From the NCBI GenBank assembly GCA_050732575.1, contig JBOHRF010000032.1, positions 1-29,708 on the forward strand: a stretch of 29,708 nt of DNA, in the 5' to 3' direction. This stretch comes from JBBDWZ01 sp050732575. GTDB lineage: Bacteria > Gemmatimonadota > Gemmatimonadetes > Longimicrobiales > RSA9. The notes under the pieces are model-generated. The model saw only the letters and a list, made by a program, of their open reading frames with translations. It searched no databases and was not told the DNA's origin. This document shows, piece by piece, positions 14,736-21,306 of this stretch (positions are counted from its first letter, which is position 1; every line of letters begins with the position of its first letter). The position numbers and the translations under genes were made by a program.

Positions 14736-15551
14736 ATGAAACACTTGATTGTACTGACGTCGGCGGCGCTGGCCCTGGGTACGGCGACCGCTATGGATGC
14801 GGAGGCGCAGGCCTCGGACCGAGGAACCGCCAAACGCCGGGGAGAAGTGGTTGTACGCCAGATTCCATCGGAGGCGGCGCGCCGTCAAAGCAATGGTGGC
14901 AACAGACGCGACGATGACAACCGTTCCGGCCGGGGCAACGACGATCGTTACGGTCGAGGCAATGACGATCGTTACGGTCGAGGCAATGACGATCGTTACG
15001 GTCGAGGCAATGACGATCGTTACGGTCGAGGCAATGACGATCGTTACGGTCGAGGCAACGACGACGGTTATCGACGTGATGATGATTCGGACCGCCGTCG
15101 GGATGATGACTGGTGGGAGAATCGCCGAGATCGTGACCGCGACTGGGTGATAGCGCGACGAGGCAACGACCGCGGTCCGGCCTTCTGCCGATCGGGCGCG
15201 GGTCACCCGGTGTATGGTCGGTATTGGTGCGTGCAGCGCGGCTACGGACTGGGTCGCGATAGCCGCTGGGATCGCGTGCGCTGGGATGGCGTGATCTTCC
15301 GGCGTGATCCGCGCTACAACCGCGATCTGGGACGGGACGTGCTGATCGACATTCTGGGCAGCGGTGTGTACGGCCGCCTCGATGCGCGGCGCCGGTACTT
15401 CGGCATTTCACGCCCACTGGTTGGTCGCTGGATGATTTCGGAAGGACGCCCGGTCCTGGTGGTCAGTGCGGGCGGGATGCCGCTGGCCGAGCTGGTGGAT
15501 TTCAATCATGATCGGCGCGTGGACCTGATCCTGGTGAATTTTGGACGGTGA
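14736..15551 (+). CDS. Secreted Arg/Asp/Gly-repeat protein of unknown function
   Basis: I do not recognise the family. A signal peptide covers 1-25 (HLIVLTSAALALGTATA, then AEAQA). Residues about 52-140 are low complexity and strongly charged. They include five perfect copies of the octapeptide GRGNDDRY plus a sixth variant, from a 24-bp tandem repeat at about 14933-15068. A second part (about 143-271) looks folded: GPAFCRSGAGHPVYGRYWCVQRGYGLG has two Cys that could form a disulfide. The C-terminus (about 200-271) has ISRPLVGRWMISEGRPVLVV and ends in LVDFNHDRRVDLILVNFGR. The ATG at 14736 is preceded by a very good GAGGAGG. The repeat copy number probably varies between strains. The charged repeat could bind nucleic acid, metal or wall polymer; this is speculation. 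Confidence 0.8.
   Translation: MKHLIVLTSAALALGTATAMDAEAQASDRGTAKRRGEVVVRQIPSEAARRQSNGGNRRDDDNRSGRGNDDRYGRGNDDRYGRGNDDRYGRGNDDRYGRGNDDRYGRGNDDGYRRDDDSDRRRDDDWWENRRDRDRDWVIARRGNDRGPAFCRSGAGHPVYGRYWCVQRGYGLGRDSRWDRVRWDGVIFRRDPRYNRDLGRDVLIDILGSGVYGRLDARRRYFGISRPLVGRWMISEGRPVLVVSAGGMPLAELVDFNHDRRVDLILVNFGR
14933..15068 (+). repeat. 24-bp coding tandem repeat
   Basis: Nearly identical copies of GGTCGAGGCAATGACGATCG plus TTAC, in frame, encode the octapeptide Gly-Arg-Gly-Asn-Asp-Asp-Arg-Tyr. Near-perfect identity at synonymous sites suggests recent expansion by slippage. Confidence 0.9.
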
Positions 15552-15559
15552 CAGACGCC

Positions 15560-15588
15560 GGGCACGGGCTATTATTCGGCCCGTGCCC
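15560..15588 (+). promoter_or_regulatory. Perfect 10-bp hairpin covering the likely ATP-grasp start codon
   Basis: GGGCACGGGC (15560-15569) pairs with GCCCGTGCCC (15579-15588) across a 9-nt loop. It follows the repeat-protein stop (15549-15551) by 8 bp, and its right arm contains GTG 15583, the most likely start of the ATP-grasp gene. It may be a terminator without a T-tract, or a fold that limits translation. Confidence 0.55.
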
Positions 15589-16455
15589 AGCATTGCTTTC
15601 GTGACCGCGGCTCATTACCCACAGCTGACTGCCGATGACCGGCTGGCCGTCCTCGAGCTGGACAAAGTGGGTTTGCCCGTCACGCCTGCCATCTGGTCTG
15701 ACCCCACTATAGACTGGGCCAACTTCGATCTGATAGTGCTCCGCTCCATGTGGGACTACCATCTGCATGGTCAGGCGTTCTTCCAATGGCTGCATCATCT
15801 CGAACGGGTGGGCGCCAACGTGTGGAATCCGTTGCCGCTGGCGCGCTGGAATGCAGACAAGCGTTACCTGCGCGATTTGCGCGACCGCGGCATCGAGATC
15901 GTGCCGACGGTTTGGTTCGAGCAAGACGAACGACCCGTGCTGCGCGAGATCATGGAAGCTCAGGGCTGGAGCGAAGCGGTGGTGAAGCCCGTGCTATCAT
16001 CAACGGCGTACCGCACCTTTCGCGTGCGCCGGGAAGAGGCGGACGCGTGTCAGCCCGAGTTCCACGCACTGCTGCACGAACGACCGGCCATGCTGCAGGA
16101 ATTTCAGCCCGCCATCATCGACGAAGGTGAATGGTCGCTCATCTTTGTAGCGGGCGAGCCGACTCATAGTGTGCTCAAGAATGCGGTGCCGGGTGATTTC
16201 CGCGTGCAGGAGGAATTTGGCGGCTGCACGAGACCAGCGGTGCCCTCGGCCGAAGCCCTGGAACTGGCGAGCCGGGCCATAGCGGCGGCCGGATCGGATT
16301 GGCTATACGCACGCGTCGATGGCGTGCACACAACCGAGGGCTTCCGGCTCATGGAACTGGAAATGCTGGAGCCTGGACTCTTTCTACTGGAAGACGCGGC
16401 CGCAGCGCGTCGCCTGGCGCGCGCCATTCGTGAGTTGGTGACGCGTGACGCGTGA
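15583..16455 (+). CDS. ATP-grasp family ligase (DcsG/RimK-like)
   Basis: ATP-dependent carboxylate-amine or -thiol ligase by fold, 290 residues. The N-terminal part (SIAFVTAAHYPQLTADDRLAV...) has the pre-ATP-grasp domain. Residues 54-60 RSMWDYH and 89-96 WNADKRYL are characteristic of the family near D-cycloserine ligase DcsG and glutathione-synthetase-like proteins. The ATP site includes Lys135 in VVKPVLSSTAYRTF. The metal-binding acids are in MELEMLEPG (Glu258, Glu260, Glu263). I prefer GTG 15583, because residues right after it form the first beta strand. A TTG at 15541 in the same frame would overlap the upstream gene by 11 nt and add 14 residues. No ribosome site is evident, and a hairpin covers the GTG. 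The stop lies in GTGACGC tandem repeats. Product unknown; no biosynthetic genes adjoin it. Confidence 0.85.
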   Translation: MPSIAFVTAAHYPQLTADDRLAVLELDKVGLPVTPAIWSDPTIDWANFDLIVLRSMWDYHLHGQAFFQWLHHLERVGANVWNPLPLARWNADKRYLRDLRDRGIEIVPTVWFEQDERPVLREIMEAQGWSEAVVKPVLSSTAYRTFRVRREEADACQPEFHALLHERPAMLQEFQPAIIDEGEWSLIFVAGEPTHSVLKNAVPGDFRVQEEFGGCTRPAVPSAEALELASRAIAAAGSDWLYARVDGVHTTEGFRLMELEMLEPGLFLLEDAAAARRLARAIRELVTRDA

Positions 16456-16510
16456 GGGGTCGGGACGTAGCTGGGCAAACACATTCTGGCCAACACTTTG
16501 GGATTCGATC

Positions 16511-19315
16511 ATGGGCAAACGCGAACGACTGCTGAGACTCTGCTTCTTGCTGATGGTCGGCTGGCCGGCGACTACGGCAGCGCAAACGAGTGGTTTGCTT
16601 CCGGTAGACAGCGCCGTGAAGGTAGGTACGCTGGCCAATGGAGTGCGCTACTACGTGCGGCGCAATGCACGGCCGGAGAAACGGGCGGAACTGCGGCTGG
16701 TGATCAACGCCGGATCCGTGTTGGAGGATGCAGATCAGCGCGGGCTGGCCCACATGGTCGAGCACATGGCGTTCAATGGCACGCGGCATTTCGAGAAGCA
16801 GCAGATCGTGAACTACCTGGAATCGCTGGGCATGCAGTTCGGCGCCGATGTCAATGCGTACACGTCGTTTGATGAGACGGTCTACCGGTTGACCGTGCCG
16901 ACCGATACGGGCACGGCGTTGGAAAAAGCGTTTCTGATCCTGGAGGACTGGGCGCACGGCGTAAGCTTCGACACGGTTGAGATCAACAAAGAACGCGGTG
17001 TAGTGATCGAGGAATGGCGCCTGGGTCGGGGTGCCGATGCGCGCATGCTCGATTCGGTGTTTCCCGTGCTGTTCAAAGACTCACGCTATGCGGAACGTTT
17101 GCCCATCGGCCAACGAGCGACGTTGCAAAACTTTCGGCCAGCCACCCTGCGGCGCTTCTACGATGACTGGTACCGTCCTGACTTGATGGCGGTGGTGGCG
17201 GTTGGCGATTTCGAGCCCGCGCGCATCGAGGCGTTGATCCGCACTCACTTTACGCGTCTGGTGCGCCGGCCCGCAGCGCGCGAGCGGCCGTCATTTCCGG
17301 TACCCGATCATGCGCAGACGCTGGTAGCCACAGCGACCGATGCCGAGGCTACCAGCACGGCGGTGGAAGTTTACCAGAAGCTGCCTTTGCGCGAGGAAGG
17401 CAGTGAAGCCGTGTATCGGGCGGGGCTGGTCGACTATCTGTATGCGGCCATGTTGAACGCGCGGCTGGGCGAGCTGGCGCAACAGGCGGATCCTCCCTTC
17501 ATCGGCGCCGGCGGTGGCCGCGGTCGCCTGATTCGATCAAAGGATGTTTTTTCGTTTGGCGCGTCCGTGCCGGAAACCGGCATTGACCGTGGACTCGATG
17601 CCGTGCTGACCGAGGCGGAGCGCGCCAGCCGGCACGGCTTCAGCAACACGGAACTCGAACGCGAGAAAGCGCGTCTGCTGCGCTTCTACGAAGTCGCGTT
17701 CAACGAGCGGGACAAATCAGAATCCGAACAATTCGCCGACGAGTACGTCCACCACTACTTGGAAGGCGAGCCCGTACCCGGCATTACCTTCGAGTACGCG
17801 CTGGTACAGCGGCTGCTGCCCGGCATCACGCGTGAAGAAGTGGAACGCACGGCGCGCGTATGGTCGGCCGAGCAGAATCGCGTCATCGTGGTGCAGGCGC
17901 CGCGCAAAGCCGAGGTCAAGGTTCCGACGCGCGACCGTTTGTTGACTATCTTCGAGCAGGTGAAGCAGAAGAACATCTCACCTTACGTGGACAAGGTTGC
18001 GGCCGGACCGCTGATGCCAGGCGCGCCGCGCGCCGGCCAGATCGTGGAGGAAACCACGATTCCGGAGATCGGCATCACCACGTGGAAGCTCTCGAACGGA
18101 GCGCGCGTGCTGCTCAAGCCGACCGATTTCAAGAACGATGAAATCGAGTTTGGCGCATCCAGCCCGGGTGGTCATTCACTGGCCCGAGACGTGGACCATA
18201 CTTCAGCCACGTTTGCCTCACTCCTGGTCAAGATGAGTGGAGCCGGCGCGCTCAACATGATCGAGCTGGAAAAGGCGCTGGCCGGCAAAGCGGTCGATAT
18301 CAGTCCGTACATCGCGGAGACGCGTGAAGGCCTGAGCGGCGGCGGTTCGCCCAAGGACCTGCGCACGTTCTTCGAGCTGCTGCACCTCTATTTCACGGTG
18401 CCACGACTCGATTCGTCGGCCTACCAATCCTATCAGTCACGGCTGCGCGCCATCCTGGCCAATCGTGATGCCAGTCCGGAGACACCGTTCTGGGACACAC
18501 TGCAGATCACACTGGCGCAGGGACACGCGCGCGCCCGTCCACTCACCATCAATCTGCTCGGTGAGTTGGATCGCGAGCGCGCCCTCCGATTCTATCAGGA
18601 GCGTTTTGCCGATGCGGGCGATTTCGTCTTTGCCTTCGTAGGCAGCTTTGCCCTCGATTCCATCCGGCCATTCGTGCTGCAGTACATTGCCAGCCTGCCC
18701 GCCACAGGCCGCGTGGAAGCGGCGCGCGATGTGGGCATGCGGCCCCCCACGGGTGTCGTGCAAAAGTCGATCAAGCGCGGCACCGAGCCCAAGAGCCGCA
18801 CACAGATCATCTTCTCGGGCACTTTCAACTACACGCGCGACGAACGGCACGCGCTGGCCTCCCTCATCGATGTGCTCGATATCCGGCTGCGTGAAGTGTT
18901 GCGGGAAGATCTATCCGGAACCTACGGCGTCTCCGTCACCCAAACGGCGGAGGCCGAGCCGTGGCCCAACTATGCGGTCTACATTTCCTTCGGCAGCGCA
19001 CCCGAACGGCTGGACAGTCTCTCACAAGCGGTGTTTCGGGTCATCGAAGAGATCAAACAAAACGGACCGCGCGCGGAGGACCTGAGCAAGGTACAGGAAA
19101 CACAGCGGCGCAATTACGAAAAGGGGATGCGTGAGAATTCGTTCTGGGTGCAACAGCTGCTGGCGCGCACGCAGAACGGCGAGGACCCTCGACTCGTGCT
19201 GCGCTACCCGGCCCTGGTGGCCGGGTTGAATGCCGAGCGTATTCGCGCGGCTGCACGCACGTACTTGCGGGTTGATAACTATGTCAGAGTGTCGCTGTAT
19301 CCGGAACGGCAGTAA
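16511..19315 (+). CDS. Secreted M16 family metallopeptidase, two-domain
   Basis: Large insulinase-like zinc peptidase of 934 residues, secreted by an N-terminal signal peptide (1-25, ending ATTAAQ). The first M16 domain carries the inverted zinc motif HMVEH (His81, Glu84, His85), and the third ligand Glu161 is in NKERGVVIEEWR, exactly 76 residues on. The M16 C-terminal domains follow (about 190-400 and 660-850). The second half (from about 490, ITTWKLSNGARVLLKPTDFKNDEIEF) repeats the fold but lacks the zinc motif, as is normal for the inactive half. These enzymes enclose and cut short unfolded peptides in the periplasm. I use ATG 16511 rather than the open frame from 16445 because it gives a clean signal peptide. 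The ribosome site is weak. The stop adjoins a palindrome shared with the convergent regulator gene. Confidence 0.94.
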   Translation: MGKRERLLRLCFLLMVGWPATTAAQTSGLLPVDSAVKVGTLANGVRYYVRRNARPEKRAELRLVINAGSVLEDADQRGLAHMVEHMAFNGTRHFEKQQIVNYLESLGMQFGADVNAYTSFDETVYRLTVPTDTGTALEKAFLILEDWAHGVSFDTVEINKERGVVIEEWRLGRGADARMLDSVFPVLFKDSRYAERLPIGQRATLQNFRPATLRRFYDDWYRPDLMAVVAVGDFEPARIEALIRTHFTRLVRRPAARERPSFPVPDHAQTLVATATDAEATSTAVEVYQKLPLREEGSEAVYRAGLVDYLYAAMLNARLGELAQQADPPFIGAGGGRGRLIRSKDVFSFGASVPETGIDRGLDAVLTEAERASRHGFSNTELEREKARLLRFYEVAFNERDKSESEQFADEYVHHYLEGEPVPGITFEYALVQRLLPGITREEVERTARVWSAEQNRVIVVQAPRKAEVKVPTRDRLLTIFEQVKQKNISPYVDKVAAGPLMPGAPRAGQIVEETTIPEIGITTWKLSNGARVLLKPTDFKNDEIEFGASSPGGHSLARDVDHTSATFASLLVKMSGAGALNMIELEKALAGKAVDISPYIAETREGLSGGGSPKDLRTFFELLHLYFTVPRLDSSAYQSYQSRLRAILANRDASPETPFWDTLQITLAQGHARARPLTINLLGELDRERALRFYQERFADAGDFVFAFVGSFALDSIRPFVLQYIASLPATGRVEAARDVGMRPPTGVVQKSIKRGTEPKSRTQIIFSGTFNYTRDERHALASLIDVLDIRLREVLREDLSGTYGVSVTQTAEAEPWPNYAVYISFGSAPERLDSLSQAVFRVIEEIKQNGPRAEDLSKVQETQRRNYEKGMRENSFWVQQLLARTQNGEDPRLVLRYPALVAGLNAERIRAAARTYLRVDNYVRVSLYPERQ

Positions 19316-19359
19316 CAGCGTGCTCGTTCTCGTGCTCGTTCCTTACGCCGTTACGCTGT
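19315..19359. terminator. Inverted repeat between convergent genes, with a 12-bp direct repeat in the loop
   Basis: ACAGCGT (19315-19321) pairs with ACGCTGT (19353-19359). The M16 TAA ends at 19315 and the regulator's TAA lies at 19351-19353. The loop holds CGTGCTCGTTCT and CGTGCTCGTTCC (19319-19342), a 12-bp direct repeat. No clear T-tract; termination is inferred. Confidence 0.5.
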
Positions 19360-20076
19360 CGACGCGTCTTCTACTTCGAAGTTTGTGTCAGCGGCGGTAA
19401 TGCGTTCCAGGCGGAAGCCGGTGCCGCGCACATTCACGATCCGGACGCGCGAACCGGCCTGACGGAGCTTGGTGCGCAGATGCGTGATTTGAACGTCGAC
19501 TACATTAGTGCCGGGATCCTGCTCGCAGCCCCAGACATCCTCCAGCAGAACGCGACGAGTGGCAATTTCGCCTTCCACGAGGAGGAGCTGCTCGAGCACG
19601 CCGAATTCCTTGGGCGTGAGGCGCAAGCGCACAGTGTTGGCGCGCACTTCGCGGCGCAATCGATCGAGCTCTATGTCCTCGAAGCTGACGCGTTCGCGCG
19701 GATTGGCGGCGCGTCGAATGACGGCCTGCAGCCGGGCCAGCAATTCGCGCACGTCGAACGGCTTGGTGATGTAGTCATCGGCGCCGACCTCGAATCCGTG
19801 CACGACGTCCTCTTTGGACGAGCGGCCGGTCAACATGACGACGGGTACGGTGGGATGACTGCGGCGCAAGTCGCCGATCAGGTCGAAGCCGGATGCGTCG
19901 GGCAAGTTGAGATCGAGCAGAATGGCATCGTAAGCGTTTGAATGGGCATGAGAGCGAGCGGTCTGGCCATCGGGCGCCAGATCGGCGGCATGACCTTCGT
20001 TGGCCAGGCTGCGGCGCACAGTTTCGGCAACCGCTGCGTCGTCTTCGATAAGCAAGATGCGCATGATGCGCTTCAT
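19351..20076 (-). CDS. OmpR/PhoB-type response regulator
   Basis: Two-component transcription regulator of 241 residues. Its receiver domain (5-118) has the acidic residues Asp12 and Asp13, phosphorylation site Asp55 in LLDLNLPD, Thr83 and Lys105 in TKPFD. The winged-helix output domain (about 128-228) has LTPKEFGVLEQLL, VWGCEQDPGTNVVDVQITHLRTKL and the final VRGTGFRLE. The last 13 residues are a weakly conserved acidic tail. ATG 20076 and ATG 20064 (MRILLIEDD) are both possible; the second is the more family-like start. No histidine kinase gene adjoins it, so its partner is elsewhere. It diverges from a small membrane protein gene at 20188, which it might control, but no operator is visible. 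Confidence 0.94.
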   Translation of the reverse strand: MKRIMRILLIEDDAAVAETVRRSLANEGHAADLAPDGQTARSHAHSNAYDAILLDLNLPDASGFDLIGDLRRSHPTVPVVMLTGRSSKEDVVHGFEVGADDYITKPFDVRELLARLQAVIRRAANPRERVSFEDIELDRLRREVRANTVRLRLTPKEFGVLEQLLLVEGEIATRRVLLEDVWGCEQDPGTNVVDVQITHLRTKLRQAGSRVRIVNVRGTGFRLERITAADTNFEVEDASTA

Positions 20077-20187
20077 ATACTGCCACGGCCGTAGAACCGC
20101 CAGAGCATGCTTGCCGGAAGGCGTCCCGCGTGCGAAGTTCGTAGCGCCTACCCCAGATCAATCCGCTTTTTTCGACCAGCGAACGTA

Positions 20188-20952
20188 ATGAAGCACGAAT
20201 CGGAATCCACGGCCGCAACACGGTTGCTCGACCGGCCGGCTCCATATCTGGTTTTGGATCCGCTCGAGATCGTGCGCACGGTTGAGGTACTGCGCGATCG
20301 GATCGACGAGCGTTTCCCGGGCAGCGGCCTGGCCAGCCTGGCCGCGATGCTGGTGCGCGTGGCCAGCCGTACCGTGGATCAATTGCGTTGGGTGGACCAG
20401 CCGCACAAGCCGCTGCGCATCGGCATTGGTGTACTCATTGTAGTAGTCCTGACCATGCTGACTACGTTGTTCCTGATCGTGGGCACCACACCGGACACGA
20501 ACCGGCTGACATTGCCCAGTTTGCTGCAAATGCTGGAGTCGGTCATGAACGATGTGTTCCTGATCGGAGCCAGCGTCTTTTTTCTGGTCACAGTCGAAGG
20601 GCGGATAAAACGCCGCCGGGCACTGCGCTTCCTGCGCGAGCTGCGCGCGCTTGCGCACATCGTTGACATGCATCAGCTGACCAAAGATCCCGATCGATTG
20701 TTGAGCGGGGGCAGCGATACGCCTTCATCCCCCAGCCGGCGCATGACCCGCTTCGAGCTGGGCCGCTACCTCGATTATTGCAGCGAAATGCTGTCGCTAA
20801 TCAGCAAGATCGCCGCGCTCTACGTACAGAACTTCGATGATCCCGGCGTGCTGGCTGCGGTGGATGAAGTGGAAACACTGACTGTTGGCCTGTCGCGCAA
20901 GATCTGGCAGAAGATCATGGTCCTGGAACGGGTGGGCACGCCCGCGCTCTGA
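20188..20952 (+). CDS. Two-helix membrane protein of unknown function
   Basis: I do not recognise a named family. The 254-residue protein has a cytoplasm-like N-terminal part (1-73) and two membrane helices at about 77-99 (IGIGVLIVVVLTMLTTLFLIVG) and 117-137 (MNDVFLIGASVFFLVTV). A long helical C-terminus (138-254) contains basic RIKRRRALRFLRELRALAHIVDMHQLTKDPDRL and a hydrophobic helical stretch (LGRYLDYCSEMLSLISKIAALYVQ). A short loop joins the helices, so both ends are probably cytoplasmic. I chose ATG 20188 as the start; the frame is open to 20107 but the extra 27 residues look like non-coding sequence. It diverges from the OmpR-type regulator gene. A sensory or scaffold role is possible but unproven. 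Confidence 0.75.
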   Translation: MKHESESTAATRLLDRPAPYLVLDPLEIVRTVEVLRDRIDERFPGSGLASLAAMLVRVASRTVDQLRWVDQPHKPLRIGIGVLIVVVLTMLTTLFLIVGTTPDTNRLTLPSLLQMLESVMNDVFLIGASVFFLVTVEGRIKRRRALRFLRELRALAHIVDMHQLTKDPDRLLSGGSDTPSSPSRRMTRFELGRYLDYCSEMLSLISKIAALYVQNFDDPGVLAAVDEVETLTVGLSRKIWQKIMVLERVGTPAL

Positions 20953-21306
20953 TGGACGCCGGGCGTGACGGGCGTATCGGGCGTATCGGGCGTATCGGGC
21001 GTATCGGGCGTATCTGGGAAACTCGCGGTGAATGGATGAAACAGAGAGTGGTGCGGCAGACGTCGCAGTTTGGAGCGGGGACTTATTACATCAAAGATTA
21101 TTTAGCTGATCCATGAATGACCCCGTGACGCCCGTGACGCCCGTGACGCCCGTCACGCCCGATCCTCCCGTCACGCCTCCTACGTGTTCCCTTCTGGTCG
21201 TTCGTCCCCGGCCGGCCTGGCTTTGGCTGACCCCGGCTTCCCGCACGGGGCGGGCGCGGGCCATATTCGGGCACTGCGCATCTCTCCAACTCAGTGAAGT
21301 CAACGA
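20953..21306. repeat. Inverted arrays of 9-bp repeats in the spacer before the DUF5916 gene
   Basis: The left array (20961-21010) has GGGCGTGAC followed by five copies of GGGCGTATC, the last leading into TGGG. The right array (21123-21177) reads in the opposite sense: GTGACGCCC three times, then GTCACGCCC, GATCCTCCC and GTCACGCCT. Between them is an unrepeated core of about 110 bp (21011-21122) with an AT-rich segment ACTTATTACATCAAAGATTA (21079-21098), a possible promoter area. The rest (21178-21306) shows nothing notable. The right array matches the array inside the M1 gene end at 113-165. No protein gene is supported. Confidence 0.8.

Noticed and set aside
14933..15068. CRISPR-like regular repeats
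   Set aside because: Units are contiguous 24-bp copies without spacers and lie in frame in a gene with a signal peptide and ribosome site.
20961..21177. Insertion sequence or MITE with terminal inverted repeats
   Set aside because: No transposase, no target duplication that I can see, and the ends are tandem arrays rather than single inverted repeats. Kept only as a possibility under findings.
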